DNA of 64,000 nt from Trochalopteron elliotii. Lineage: Eukaryota; Chordata; Aves; Passeriformes; Leiothrichidae. Below the pieces are notes generated by a model. The model saw nothing but the letters and a program-made list of their open reading frames with translations. It had not been told where the DNA came from and did no database searches. Positions within the stretch are counted from its first letter, which is position 1; the number at the start of each line of letters is the position of its first letter. This document shows positions 21,273 to 37,548 of this stretch, one piece after another. A program made the position numbers and the translations under genes. The stretch covers positions 1,009,559-1,073,558 of the forward strand of contig JANPWX010000028.1 in NCBI GenBank assembly GCA_024734555.1, read 5' to 3'.

Positions 21273-21309
21273 GTATTTATTTACATTTATTTTATGTATT
21301 TACATTTAC
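21273..21309. repeat. ATTT-rich direct repeat
   Basis: Two near copies of GTATTTACATTTA-like sequence with intervening TTTAT. Simple AT-rich repeat in intron 3 with no visible function. Confidence 0.5.
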
Positions 21310-24300
21310 AGTGATTCAGATGCACTGTATTGAATGCAAATGTTGCAAATGTGAGTTCTTTTTTTGTTGACAAATATTTACATGCTGAGATTGCCAGCTG
21401 CAAGATAGCATCACTTTTTAATAAAGAAAAGAAATAGAGAATGGGGAAATATTTATTTCCTGTGACAGAATATGCAAAATGTTAGACCTTGGCATCACAA
21501 GTTGCAGTCTGCTTGTCAGCACAAAGTTGATTCTCTGGTACGTTAAATTTTGTTAGATTTTGTGGTTTTTAATGAGGCCTTTATTGGAATTATTTTTCTT
21601 AATTCCAATGGATGTCTGTGGCATCCAAGTCTCTTCAGAAACCAGATTTGGCTTACGGAGGCCAGAACAAGTACTCCATGATCACATGAGCCAAGAAAGT
21701 TCATTTCCTGGAAGTTTTTTGAGACTCTCTCCTTCAGATGTGTGGTGTTTTCTTGATTGCGACTAATTGAATGTCTGGATTTATTTCACATAACTTTTTC
21801 ACCCATATAACAGCTCCCTTAGATTTTTTTCAACACATCTAGATTTTTTTTGTGCCCTAGAAAATCGTATATATGTATACATATGACTGTTTAGGGACTT
21901 AATTCATCTAATTGTTGCTATACATGATTATCTTAGTAGCTTCATTTAGTTAGAAGTAATTATTTCACAACATAAAATTATATTAAAAGATGGGACACAG
22001 CACTAGTTTCATAGTTATTTCTCCTAGTATTTTCTTCTCTGAAAACCATGTAGAATTTTAATCTGTAAGTGGAAAAAAGGAAATGTGGTGGCTTTTTAAC
22101 TAATACTTTATAAGGTCTTGGCTGTTAGGACAGCATATGAAATCAGAAGGTTTTGCAATAAAGACAAAAACCAGCAAAATGCTTCTTTGAAAATAGATTG
22201 TTGAAATTCTGTTCTGCAGAAGGACCTGGTCTGTATATTAACAGCATAGTTTGGGTGGCAAGTTATTTTGTAACATTTCAACAGAGAATTAGTATAGCTG
22301 TAGCATTTCTTCTAATTTTAGACAGTCTTACTCCTTATGGCTTCTAAAGCCTGATGGTAATGGCAGTTGCAACCTCTCACCAAGCAATTTTGGAATACAT
22401 GTTGGTCATTTTTCACTTTTGTCTTTTGTGAAGGTGACAATTGTTGACATATTCCAGGCAACATTTTCTCTTCCTTGTTTTTTATTTCCCTCTGTGTAGC
22501 CTTGCCATTGAGATCATGGCATCCAGTAATTTTACTTTCTGGCATGATTCTGATCTGCTGTTACTTTCATCAAGCTAAAAATTAGCTTAACATTCTGTTG
22601 CTTCTGTGGCTTGAAGATAAGGCTAAAAGAATCTTCCCAGCAAAACATTTGCCCTGCTCTGAAAAGCTGGAAAAGGAGAATTAGCAGAGTGTTGAACTCC
22701 TCTCTTCTCCTGGACTGTCTTTTAGACTGGATTGTGCCCAAGGTGTATTTAACTTGGTCTGTCAGCAGACGGTAATGCTGCTGCAAGGAAAGGTGTGAGG
22801 ATCTTGCACGGAAGATGTCAGTGGGCCTCATTTTGGTCTTAGAGCACTTTGTAAATATTAAGCCAGTTTCTCATGTAAGAAGTTATTGAAAGAAAAAAAA
22901 ACTCATCTTGATTTTTGAAAACATGATATTCTTCAGTTTATATGCATATAGTAATCTGGTCTCTCTAGAACTGTTAAATTCATGACTTTTCATAATATTT
23001 TGGCAATAGGTTTCACCCTTTAGGTACAGTGTGAATTTCTATATTTTTATTAAACTTTCACCTCAGAATAAAATCATGAATGATTAGCCTGTGCCAAACT
23101 CAGAGTAGGTAGTCCTGGCCTAGCATTATGAAAAATAATACTCTCCATGTGCTAGGGTTTTTTGTATGTACTTGGTGCTTGCATGTAGGTATAACCAGCA
23201 GTACTTGGAGGGGGTGGTATTTACAGAAGTAGCACTTGGAGTTGTTCTTCCATTTAGTCTTGTCTGAGTTGGAGCTTTACCTATTATTAGCCTCTTCCTG
23301 CTCTCATAAACTTCATACATGATTTCTTCTGCAGGTAATATTTCAGGGACTTTTGATCATGGTCATAAAAGCTTTATCCTAAAGCACATCACAAGCATGG
23401 AATTTCTGGCTTTCAGACCTAAGTTTGTAGGTGCATTGCTCTATTTTTTCTGGATAGAGTACATCTTGGCTGTGAGCAGGAGGAAATGAAGCCATCCCTT
23501 CTCAAAACATGACTCAAAAAATGTTTGGCAGCAGTCAATGTTTGGTCATTCTTAACACAGTCTTTAAGGAAGACTCGGCGCTCTTCTGTAGACATCCTTG
23601 GTGGCTTCTGAGCAAGAGGGTCAAAATTAAAATACTGGCCATGCCTTTCTGTTCTCTTTTTCACTTCCTTCACAGAGTCCTGGATATTTCCAGGAGATCC
23701 CTGTCCTCATTTGACTTGTACTGTTATTTTTTTAATAATTTCTGCTATCTGTTGTGTGAGGTTGGAACTGAATGTTCTCCCTTCTCCACAAATTTGGGGG
23801 ACTTAAATTTATCTTTTCAAGGGCATCTGCACTTTGAGCTAATGGGAACTTACTTCTGTGGATTTTGGCATGTGATTATCTTCCTCATTTCATTATATCC
23901 TACTGAGACAGTCCTCTGAAACAAAGAAGTTTCATACAGATGCTTTTCACTAAATGGAAAAGACAGTTTGTGTGACAGTTAGTAATGCAGTATTTATTAG
24001 AACCTTCTTGTTTCCTTTACTAAAACAGTCATCTTGTGGATCTACGTGCAGAAGACTGGACAAAAAGTACATGATCCCAAGTGAAATGTCTTTACTCTGA
24101 CTAATCTTTTCTTTCTAGTGCCAATACCACATAAAAGGTAGGCTAGATCCTTTGCAACAAATAATCTGTATTTTAAAATAGAGGTATTATTTTGGCATGT
24201 TACAGTTTCATATCAATAACTATGATTTGTATCAATATATAACCATGTTGCTCTTCAGTGTCTTCCTATTTTACTGAAATTTTAGGGAGATTTTGACTCT

Positions 24301-25173
24301 GTGCCAACCTGCAATACTGCCTTCTGGTTACAAGCTCCCTGATTTCCCAAAGCAGTATATTCCTTAATGAAATGTACTTTAGGAGCAGAGATTTTGTTGG
24401 ATTTCACCCCTCTACTTGGCCAAAGATTCCACTGGCAACACTAAAGTATCAGGTCATACAGTACAGGAGAGGTCTACTTATTAGCTCTACTGTATACAAG
24501 CCATATTTATCTACTAAAATTTTCCCCTCATAAAACAGCCTCTGTAAACCTGACAGATTTTTAGTTTCCTAATTGTCAGCATCATTTGACCCCAAAGCAA
24601 ACCTTTTAAGTCACTTCCTTTCAGTAAGTTCAGTAAGAGAACTTTATCTTTTCTTAGTTCAAAGCCTTTTGAAGGACTGTCTATCAAATCCCATTCATTG
24701 TCTGCAAATAAATTAGTCCATCCTTCCTTTTGTACAGAATGATAGGTACAGTTGCCTCCCTTCTGCCTTGAGTGGCCTTGGGGCAGCCCTGAAGTTGCAG
24801 CTTGCTTTTGACAGTAGTTTGCATATTGTATCCATTTCCATGGGCTGGGATTATGCACCATTCTAGTACTCATTTAGGACAACCCAGACAGTAACAGCTT
24901 GTGCCACATGAACAGACAACTGCAACAGATAACAAATACCTTGCAACTCATTGGTTGGGATGAAAAGAAAAATGTGTGGGTATCTTTATCCCCTCCTAGA
25001 GCTATGCTGTGGAAGGAAAAGAGCTTGCTTCCAGATTTCAGTGGGATAAAAAATAAATGGTTTTGCTGCATGTGTTTACAATTAGATATCACCAGCAGTA
25101 GGGATTTATGCATTGGTAACATGAGCTTGTAGCAGAGAACTGTTATAGTCAGCTGATAAACATCTAGTGCAGG

Positions 25174-25193
25174 TTTTTGTTTTGTTTTGTTTT
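25174..25193. repeat. (TTTTG)n simple repeat
   Basis: About four units of TTTTG on the + strand. Short microsatellite in intron 3. Confidence 0.7.
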
Positions 25194-28100
25194 AATATTA
25201 AGATCTTCTTAGAGGAATCCTACACTCTTCTTCTATGCAAAGAGTTTTCCATGTCCCCAGTAATTCCTGATGTTATCATCTGATACTGCAAAACAAGGTA
25301 CCAGTAGTATTCAGATGAGATGCCTATGATTTAGAAGCATTACACTGCTTTATCAGCTCATTCTGTATATATTCTGTATATAAGTCCATGCCCAGAGGAT
25401 GTCTTCCTTTAGGGGTTTGCTTACACTGGAGTTTCTCCAGCTCCCATTTTCTGTACATTTGTTGCATGTCCTTTGGCACCACCCAAATCCCCTGCTTACA
25501 CATTCAACAGCTTATCTGTTCAAAATACTCTCATTACTCACAGTCCAACGCTGTCTCATTGTTGCATTTCCAATACAAGATATTTAGTAGCCTTTAAAAA
25601 ACACCCTATAGTAATTCCTGTGACTGTATTTGGTAAAGTCTGAAAGAGAAAGGAAAAACCTAGCAAAATCACTACAACTTTGCAGTAGCTTGGCTATTCT
25701 AACATCATAGTTTTCTGTCTCTATCTGCAAGCTTTCTAAATAGATAGTCAAGTCTTAAAATGAAAAATCAGAAGTGAGGACAAAGCATACGTATTTTTGG
25801 CCTTTAACAGCATAACAAATGTGATGATTATGTGTTGTAATGTATCTTGTGTTTCTCTGTATTTATGGCTAGATGTTTTGGTCCAGGAGCTTTCAACATA
25901 GTACACGTAGGAGAGCCATATGCATAGGAGGCTTCTGAAAAAGACAAGAAAAAAGTTTTGGGATAGAAGTGGACCGTTTTATTTCTTGCAAGGCACTTTC
26001 ATCCTTTTTTAGCGAAGTTTTACAGCTGCATAAAATTGTTTTCATATGGGCACAGCTCAATAAAAAATGTCAGCAGTGTTAATTATAATAAACTTAAAAA
26101 TAAAAAGACCAGGTCATGATAACATTACTGAATCTATTGTAGAGTAGCAGTAACATCATGTAATTTGCAGCTGGGTGGAGAAAGTTCTGTGAGGCATCTG
26201 CATCTGACATCCTGACCACTGCTCTTTCAGTGGTGGCACTGAATGTCAGTTCTGCTTCTTTGGTTAGTGAGTATTAGGTGATTAAGCCACGTGCAGAAAA
26301 CCCACTATCTTTTAGAAAATGGTGGGTGAGGGCCTGCTGGGAGCAGATCAAATAGATGAAAGTGCATAAACCAAAAAAAGCTAGTCATTCTTGTAAAAAA
26401 AGCAAGGACTTCAAGCTGAAGGGAGATAGTGATGTGGAAGGCTTAAATCAACTGGCAGAAATAAGGGAAGCATTTACTGAGAAATACAAAAAACAAAAAG
26501 CAAGCTTCAGTTTGTACTGAATGAGAACCCCATGCCTGTGGCATGAAGGTCGTCAAAATCCAATTCTCATTTTTGCTTCTTCATTCCTAAAGTGTTTACT
26601 TTTAACACGAATTTTTGTTTAATCTTAAGGAAGAAGGGAGTTCAGAGGTTTTCACAACTTCATTTTAGTACTCTAGTATACTGAAATTAACTATTGTTTT
26701 CGGCATTCTGGTGGAATTTTCCACCTAAAGGAAGACCTTCCTGTTCCTGAGATGAAGCTGTATTGGAACTTACAGAGACACAGCAGAATATTTCCATTTC
26801 AAAAGTTCACAATATTGTGACAACTTTGTTGTATCAGAGGGTATTTTTGGTTGCTTTTAACTTTTCTTTTGGTGTTCTTTAGATTTATTCTAAGAACGTA
26901 TGAATGTTCAGGTTTGCTGCACTGTATGTTGAAGATCAGGTTATTCATACAGCCTGTTTGAGGCAACAGTATGTCTGAGAGTTTCCCTTGGTCATCCAAA
27001 AGGAGCTTCTTGAATATGACACATAGATATTTATCTCTGGCAATGAAAATATGGAATATGATTTGCTTTCTGTTCAATTAATAATTTTTTTTTTCATGAA
27101 TAGGTAGTATATGAGCATGGGAAACTTATCATTCTCAAGAAAATAGTGTATTTAAAAAGATGTCCATTTTGCCTTATTTCCATTTGCTGCAAGCAGTGTG
27201 CCTATTTCTACTTTTACTTTGCCACTTAACATAGAATGTAGCAATGCTCCAGCTTGTGCATTGAAATGGGATTCTTCTTGAGGATGGTTGTAATGTCAGT
27301 CATTTGATGAATGGTATGTTCATTCAGTCTTACAGTGAAACAAATGTAATCTTTGAAAAATGACATAAAATATTGCACGTAGACTTCCAAAGGCAATGTC
27401 CTCAGAAAAGCTTGTGTGCTTCCTGACACCAGACTCGAGCCTTTGATTCCCTTGAAGAGGGAAACTTCCCCAATGAAGTTTCAGAAACACTTCTGTTGTG
27501 ACTGCTAGAATTTGAACCCCACAGGTTCAAATCACCCCACAGGGCTAGCTCTGACTCCTCACTAGGTCTGCTGTGTATCCTGTGCTTGGTTTCCTGTATG
27601 TGTGTAGTGAAGACCAGCAATATTAGGTTGTGTTAGCTCAGATTGTTGCATGCTGCATTTTTTCCCCTTGATCCTGAATTCATGAAATGAAAAACTTTAC
27701 ATGGGGTCATGACTGAATTTTTTATAAAAAGAAGGGAAAGTATGAGACTATTTGCCTCTGATGGATGAGGTTAATTTTTAGCACAGTGGTCAGATACATT
27801 GCAGATGTTTAATGCTCAAAATGTTTCCTTGGGGTTCCATCTATTATAATTATTTTTTCAAATTTTATGATAAAGGCTTCTAGTAATTTTTAATTGAGTC
27901 AGAAAAATATTTTTTTCCTTAAATATATTCAATGCCCTATCATTAAAAACACTTTGTATAGGTAATATACATTTCCTGGGTTTTTCTGGAAAAATATTAA
28001 TACTTCTTCTGTGAGTGAATATCAGAAAACAACTGGTATGTTGGAACTTTGTTAACATCAGATTGCATAAATCTTAAGAATAATCATGTTGCTTCTCAGT

Positions 28101-29097
28101 TTCTCTGTCTGAGATAGAGCTGGACCTCCAGGTCTTTTCCCCATGTTAAAACTTGTTATTGAACACAGTACTAAAAATTTGGTCTGTCTCGTACATTCAT
28201 TCATGCTGTAAATTTATTAGGAAGTAGGGACAGAAATAGTGCTGCTCATCAGGTTGTTTACATTTTTAAAAATGTGCAAATGGCAAATGGAGATTTGTAC
28301 TTTTTCAGAGTGTTCATTTTCAGCAGTTACAGTCAGCTCTACAAATGGAAGATAGTGCCTCATTTCAGAAGTGACTTTTTCATTGAAGTGGAAGTTGAGT
28401 AGGATATGTTATAAGTATTTTTTAATAAGTCTTCACTTTTGTCCTGGTTAATAATTACTGAGAGCAAATTATGATGATTTAAAGGTCAATTAACAGACCT
28501 TAAAGGGCATTATTGTCTAAATACAGGAAATTTTCCATGTTCCAATGAGCCAAGGCAGCACAAGTTGTTGAAGTAAATAGAAGGACAGTGATCTCTTTTT
28601 GTTTAAGTATTTCACAGTTTAAATAGCATTTAAAAGGCTTTTTTTTTGAAAAACATCACTAGCATTGCAAGATTCCTAGTAGGTAACGTGGTTGATGTTG
28701 TTTGTTGATGGTTTTCTACACAGTTAATATTAGCATAAAATAATACAAACATGATAGCTATTGAAACAGAACAGAAGGTTATTTTTTGTCTTAAAAATGA
28801 ATGGTAAACCATTCTCTCATTCACAGTCTTTAAATAGTTCTATTTGTGCCCATTAGAGTGTAAGTAATTAAGTTATTTATTGATCAACTGTCAGAGGAAT
28901 TTAAGTAGCTTCTGGAGCAAGAGAGCTCTGCTGCTTAAACCATAGTATTTTGCAGAGTCTGCCTTTTCCTTTGCAAACAAACACATCCCAATGAATTGCT
29001 GCTGTGTGGTTAAGCAACAATATGTAAAAGCTGGTTGTCTAGATTAATGATGCTTTAGGAATATAGAAAAATCAGGAATTTTTTTTAAGAAATGACT

Positions 29098-29136
29098 ATA
29101 AAAATATATATAATAAAAATATATAAAAATATAATT
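29098..29136. repeat. AT-rich (ATAAAAATATAT) direct repeat
   Basis: Three imperfect copies of ATAAAAATATAT separated by one or a few bases. Low-complexity intronic sequence. Confidence 0.6.
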
Positions 29137-32100
29137 TGATTTAGTCTTTTTCTGTATGAAAAGGACATCCATCATTAGTTTGAACATTTAGACCACAAAA
29201 TGCTGTGCAAGTAGAGGAGGTGAGGCACTAAATGAAAAATAGTGTTAGATATCTAGATATACAGTAAAGAGTATTTTATATGAATAATGCAAAACGTCTG
29301 CAATAACTAAATCTATGAAGTTTTTACTATGAAGTATTTTTAGTGTAGTTTGAGGTGAACATTATGGTTTCCAAAATTAACTAGAGATTTTTTGGTTATT
29401 GGTGAAGTGTCAAGCTGTAATTACTCTTGGTACCATGTAAATTTGTTTTAAAGTTTTCCAGTGTAAGGCTTGTAATGCTGTTACTCTGATTTTTTTACAG
29501 TGTAATTTTTTGGGGTTGAATGAGAGCAGTTGAGGAATTACTTCATTAGGTTGCTTTTAATTGTACAAAAGCCTTGACTTCTTTACCTACTTCTGGAGCC
29601 TGAATTTAATCTGATGGGCATTTTACAGAGTAAAAGCAAAATGTTTCAAGAAACAGAGATGCTTTTTGCAAAAATCTGTGTACACTCAAACTCATAATGT
29701 AGAGATTACATGCTTTGGTAGCAAGAATCTCAAGGGGCTGAAGAAGTCCAGACCTTTTGGAGAAAAGTAGTAAGACAGGACTGCTGCAGGTTTTGCTCTG
29801 TTCCTTTGTCATTTGCCTTCAGTCTGTACTGCAATGGGCAGCTTGTAAGGCTTTTTTTCACTGTCACCTGTTCTGTTGTGTTACAATTTAGAAAATGTAT
29901 GCTGTATGCAAGCTCTGGAGTCTGTTTCAGATGCAGAAGGGCAGATGGAGCAATATCTGTGTGATCTGGCCCCTGCCTGCAGGTTTATCAGGACTGTTGC
30001 AGCAAGTTACATGACTCACTATGTTGCAAACTGTGAAATAGCAGCCCCTGGTTCCCTGCTTCCCTAATGCCACGTGAGGTGGAAGAGGGAATGTGCTGAG
30101 ACCTAAAGTCAGTTTTCTCAGTAAATCCAAGATGTGCACAGGAGTTTTATGTGGATGTTCCTGGAGCCCATGGGTGGTTTGAACCAGCTCTTCAGACTGA
30201 GTGCCACCTGGATGAGTTTCTTTGAAGCACACAGTGTCCGTTGTCAAAGAAACAAGGTAGAACCATGGACTCTAGTTGAAGATCTTGGGCAGGCTTCAGC
30301 ATCGTGTGGATATTGTATTTACTTCTGGCAGCATTGTGAGCACTGCAACTTGCTGGGGCTTGCATCAGAAAAATGAGAATCTTAAGTAGCTATCTCCCCC
30401 AGTTGTACGTTTTTTTTTTTAAATTTCTATCATTATAATTTATTTTTAAATAATTTTTTAATATTTGTACTAAACGATTTTCCCAGCATCTTTGTGTCAC
30501 TAGAGTTATGTACCTTTTATTTCTCCAAACCTTGTCCTTTTATTTTCTGAAACCTCATTCCCCTGAGGTCGTATTTTCAAATGCCAGGCTTACAGCTGCT
30601 CTCTTTCAGGTTAACTTTTTAACCTTCCTGCTCTAAAGGCTAATTCACATTAGATACTGTATGATTCTGTAAGTGACCCAAATGTTCTTCTCTCTTCTCT
30701 GTAGATGTTGTTTTTAACTGTAGTGACTATTGGACAGTGACACTCACTAACAGAGATCAATAAGCAGCTTTGATGGACTTGGGCATGTGAAAGAATGCCA
30801 CAGAGGCTGCCACCACTGGATAAAGACTGTCATAAGCAAGTGTTTTTCAGAATAGATTCTTGAAATAAAACTAAATGCTGGTTTTCTCCTATAGCTGAAG
30901 ATAGACTGTTGAGACCCCTTGACATAGGCATTTCCCATTTACAGGGATTATGAAGACTGTCTTTTTCTGTATTTTAATCATTCCCCTACACTCTTGTGCC
31001 AGATCGGGCTTTTGAGTCGCAATAAAAATATATGAGGCTTTCATTATTCTTTTATGTATAGCAAAGTGGAGTTGGCAGATGTTAGCATCTGTCTTTCAGA
31101 GTATTTAATAATTTTGTAATCAGTAGTCATTTACAAAAACAAATGCTAAGCATGAACTAACACATAATGTTTATAAACTTTTATGTATTTTCAGGATTGG
31201 TCTCTTACCCTCATTGTCATTCATATACTGCTATAATTTACCTTTTTTATTAAGTACATCCTGCTCATGTACAGCTCCACACTTTCAGAGGTTTTAGCAG
31301 TACCTACTGTTCTCTTAATGCTCCTGTCCTATTTTTGGTCTTTGTTTTTGATTTAGTGTTTATTTTGCTTCTTGCAAACTTTTCTGTTTAAATATTATTT
31401 AAATGTGCCACATCTAGAAAATGTAAAGCCCAGGTTTCTTTAATACTGATGAATTCAGGCTGACAGTCAGTAGCAGCTGCTATTTCAGCATCAACTATTT
31501 TATAGATTGAGAAACATACCTGTGTATTGCAAAGTAATGAAATTCATCCCTGTACAAAGGGAAAGCTAAAGAAAATAAACAAAGCTGTCAAGAGCTTCAT
31601 TTCATCAGCCCATCTCTTGTATTTATTAGGCCTCAGTGGTCTTGTGATGCAAAGGAACCTGTTATGGTAAGATGTAATGAAAACTTTGAGCACGTTTTAT
31701 ATGGAGAAATGAGACCACATTAAACAGTCACAATGGGAAATGTGGTGAAAAAAGAGCAGAATGTTCTTTGGGGAGGATATAGGTACTCTTAGTTCCTAGT
31801 ACAAAGTTTGTATTGTATTGCTTTTTATGATTTTAAAAATAGGAGGGAATTTCAACAGGAAGCAGGGAAATAGTTTACCTCTTTTTTGCCAAATGCAGAA
31901 GTTTGGAAGAGTCTAGGCTCAGAAATAAACTGTGTCTGGCCCCTGAGATTTTTTGTTATTATTATTAAGCTTGTTGGTTTAGGCTGCCTGGGGAAGTGAA
32001 GTCACCTCTACTGTAAGTCTATGTACAGTTCATAATTCAAATAACAGTCTTGAATATGTAGGGTTGTAGGGTTGTGAGAAAAGTCTGAACTTTTTTTCAT

Positions 32101-35100
32101 TCAACATGTTTGGCATTTTCTAAGACATGTTAAGATTGCCTCCTGTTGTTGTAAGAAGAGGAAAGAAAGGATTATTCTGTTACAATGACACATTTTCCTA
32201 AACTGTCCTTTAATAGAAAATAGACAAATACATTGCTGGTAGATCATTGCTTCCTCGAACCATAATAAACAAATGCTCCATTTAATTCTGTTGACTTTGT
32301 TCTCATAGATCAGAATTTTAATAAAACAGATGCAAATCACATGCTGTAGAATGACCTCCACATAACTGGTAAAATTTGCTACAGTGTAGTGAGCTCAGTG
32401 ACCCAAAATAGATCCACCCTTTGTTGAGTAGATCTTGATGTCCTCATGTGGGCTCCCCCCCTTGCTCTTCAGTCTTACTGCTGGTGTGATGAGAAGAAAG
32501 GAGGCATAGTTACTTCTTTGCCTGATTATTCCCCTGCTGTAGTTTCATACATTTTCTGGCTAGCTGAAGTGGGTGTCACTAGCAGTGCTTGCTTTGGCTG
32601 GGCTGGTATCAACCAGTACTGAGCTGAGGGCTCACTGGGACAAAGATGAGCACTAGATGAGCACTTCTGCATATGTGCTTAGGCAAGACAATGTGCACTG
32701 CACCCTGTTCGAAATGAATACATTAATTAGAAGACTGATCTGAGGCTGCAAGCTTCACAGCAGTTTTAACTCGCAGTTTTGGTGATTGGCCTTCTTGCCT
32801 TGCAAGAAAAGATACTATGTATAATCAAGACACCAATTAAAATAGGAAGGACCACACTGTGTTGTAAAACCCAGAGTTGCTTTTCCAGTGAGCTTGCCAA
32901 CCTGGACTGCTCTGAAAGTGCGTGCAAGAGAATTTAATCCTGCTTCCCCATGAGTTGCTTTTCTTCTTAGAAATGTGAAATATGTGCACGCTGAAAAACA
33001 AACAGCATATTCTTCCCCATAATATTTTCCCTGTCTCTTGCTTCTTTTTCCATGTGATTATATGTATTACTTGTCCATCTGCTTTTAGCAGCCCCATCCT
33101 GAAGTGCTTTGTCAGACAGGTGCACATCCTGCAGGCCATTGTCCAGCAGAGCAGGGTGTGCATCACTGGCATGACTGTGCTTATTTTTATCATACTCAAA
33201 TTGATAATTGAGTCATACTTCCAGGTTGAAATCCATGTAGAACTGAATCCACTTTAAATCATCTGGCTTGCCCCATGCTTCATTCTTCTTGTAGCTGTGC
33301 TGTGACAGCCCCAAAATAACTATAATGTCTGCTAGGTAGGCAAATTGCTGGCTACCTTTTCAGCTCAGCCCTATCCCACTTATAATAAACTTATGCAGTT
33401 GGTATTTTCCCTGGCCATGGCATGATCTCATGGAAAAAAAACCCAAAACACATGTAGTGCTACCTTTTGATGGCTGTCTGCAGGTAGAATTGCCAGTGAA
33501 TTCAGTCCCAGTAATACTGTCTGAGTATTCTTGTGGCTGACACCTTTGTGAGTCAGGGTTCCTTTTACCAACTTGGTGTACCTACTTCCAGAGAATACCT
33601 TACAGAAGAGAAGTGCTTTAGTTAAAGGAATGAAGGGTGAGGAAAAGAGATCCAGATAGAAGAATAAAAAAATCTTCTCTTATTCTGTTCCCTTAAATTT
33701 AGGAGCATGTTCTTGGTCAGGCCAGTCTGTCTGGAAATGTTTTACTAAACTAGAGAAATAATGGAGAGAAAGGGAGAAAGAGGGGAGTGAAATGCTTTTG
33801 ACATCACTATTTACACTTCATCTTCTATTTTCCATTGTGGTGTGAATGAGATCCTACTTGAACAGATTTCTGAAATATGCTCTCAATACTTATTCAAAGG
33901 TCCTTACAAATGTTCTAACAAAATTCCTTCTGGAGCAGCCACCCTGCCTTTATTTTCCTCTGCTAGGGAATTTATTCCATGGTGACCTCTCTCCCTAGCT
34001 TGGAAGGCAGAGGTCATTTAGACACACTGGGCTGGGCTCTTACTTTTTAGAAAATCAATACAAAATCTTGCTTCATTTAACACTAATCTATTAGGTTGGT
34101 TTAAATTGGTGAATGGAGACAAGGAGAGAAGTGATCCCACAAGATCCCTTTCTTCCAGCACTCTGTGCTTGCTTTCACACACTCATCCGTCACAGTTGTC
34201 TCTTGAGGCTAGCAATTTTGATAAGATGTACCTTATGATTTAACAGTTTACAGGCTGTTTTATAAAATGATGCACAGTGCAATACATCAGAAAGGAAGGA
34301 TCATGTATTTTTCTTTGCTGTTTTATGGCATTTCACTGTTAAGGGACATCTTTTTTTCAGATCATTGGCTCACAAATAGATAATGCTTGTGTACTGGAAC
34401 TTTTCAAAAGTAAAATTAACCCACCTGTCCTTGAAGACCTGTTGCCTTCACTGGGATGGAGAAATTAATTTGCTGACAGATGCAACTGAGATACATTAAT
34501 ATCTGGCGTGTTAGTTCTGAGCATGGGAAATGGACACAGAATGAATTAGAAATGCCAGGATGAGAGAATTTCTAGTTCTAGGGGAAAATGTATAAAATGA
34601 AATACCTTGGTTAATAACAGCATGACTTACATTGCTTTTTGTCCTAAATAATAAAGAATTTCAATTGCATATTTTTGACATCAAAGAGGGAAAGAAGACA
34701 CTTGAATATTAAATACAAAATCCAATATAAAAATACAAATCACATGATAATTTATGTATATGCATCATCTAATATGTTTGAAATATTTAAACTTATGAAA
34801 TTAAATATAATGTTTGGACTTATTTTGCTGCCTTGGTTAGTATACATTTAACACTGCAGGACATTTTTTGCTTGACTTGGTATATATGCAGTCACATCTG
34901 ACAAGCATTTTCCAGATTTATTAGTTTCATTTGGACTTATAAGAACCACTTGTATGAGTATGAGGTCATATTCTGGTAGACTTAGATTTCAATTATCTTT
35001 TCAATAATTTTATTTAATTTTTACTTTAAAAACTTTAAAATAGGCAATGGGAAATGCTTTAGAATGCTTCTAGAAGATAATGCCTTATACTTACTAGTGC

Positions 35101-36044
35101 AAAATATAATTACAAGAAGGCATCTTTGGCATGGGCTTCTTCATTGATGTTTTCTTTGTGGACTTTGGGAGATTGCATTTAAGTGCATACATGGGTTTTG
35201 AGAGATGGCATTTTTCCACTATCTCACCTGAAAAAAGTAGATAAAAAATGGAATTAAATGAACTCTGAGTGGACTGAATGTAAATTTACCTGTGAAGCAA
35301 AATAAATGAAGTATGAAATACTGAATAGGAGAATAAGATACTATATTGATTTTGCTTAGGTAATAAACAGAAAATGAATGGAGAATTACATTTTTCAATT
35401 ATTTTGTTTTAAACTCTTCCATAGTGGTGGAACTAAAGGCCAATTTTCAAACGCACTCTGGAGTAAAGATTTGTTCTGTTCAGTATTGAGGATATTCTCG
35501 CACTGTTGAGAAGAAAATTTCCCACTTTTGTAACTCAAAGTGGCAATCCAGTGAAATAGGGAGGCTGTTTTCTAAACACATAACTGAATGCTCCTGATTT
35601 ATTTCATATAATGATAATATCTGGCTTATTTCAGGTTTTGTTTTTACCTTAAAGCTTTGGCCTATTCTTGTTTGTAAATGTTAGGACTGCTGGGGTGGTA
35701 GTGATCACTGTCGTTAGAGAAGCTCATTTTGTGGTCAGGGACAGCTAATGGACGCATTTGAACAGATCAATTGCTGAGCGAGTTGGTTTCAGAAGGGACT
35801 CTTACAGGTTCTCTCTGCTCAGTTAGCTTAGTTGGTTGTTCTCTGACTTCTAAATGCAGATGATTAATTTACTTATTCATACAAAAATAAGCTCTTACTA
35901 TCAAACTGAATTTATGTATGTTGGAAACACATTTTCATAAATTTAATGTATTATTTGATTCAATTATACTTACTTTATTTGTATTGCATTGATTTATAAT
36001 TACTTAATTACCTGTTTATATGAAAAGTATTTTTGTATTTGCAG

Positions 36045-36120
36045 AGGTCTTTTTATTTCTATCCATGACCGGGGTCACATTGCTACAATGCTTAAATCCT
36101 GGCCAGAAAGTGTCATCAAG
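36045..36120 (+). CDS. ME1: ME1 exon 4
   Basis: A 76-nt exon: one base completing arginine AG|A, then 25 codons reading GLFISIHDRGHIATMLKSWP followed by ESVIK, ending in phase 0. It matches the conserved GLF(I/V)(S/T)IHDRGH block after the FRRPR motif, about residues 122-146 in human ME1 numbering. The acceptor is TTTGCAG and the donor is a near-consensus AAG|GTAAGT. HIATMLKSWPESVIK is closer to bird ME1 than to ME3 or ME2 as I know those families. The reading frame is intact. Confidence 0.97.
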
Positions 36121-37504
<1,384 letters not shown>

Positions 37505-37548
37505 TGATTCTGTGCAAACTAAAAAGTCGTAAGGAACATGTCTCATCC

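Noticed and set aside
33240..33345. Similarity of FAYLADI to hAT-derived transposase genes
   Set aside because: Only seven residues resemble the family motif and the following residues do not continue the match.
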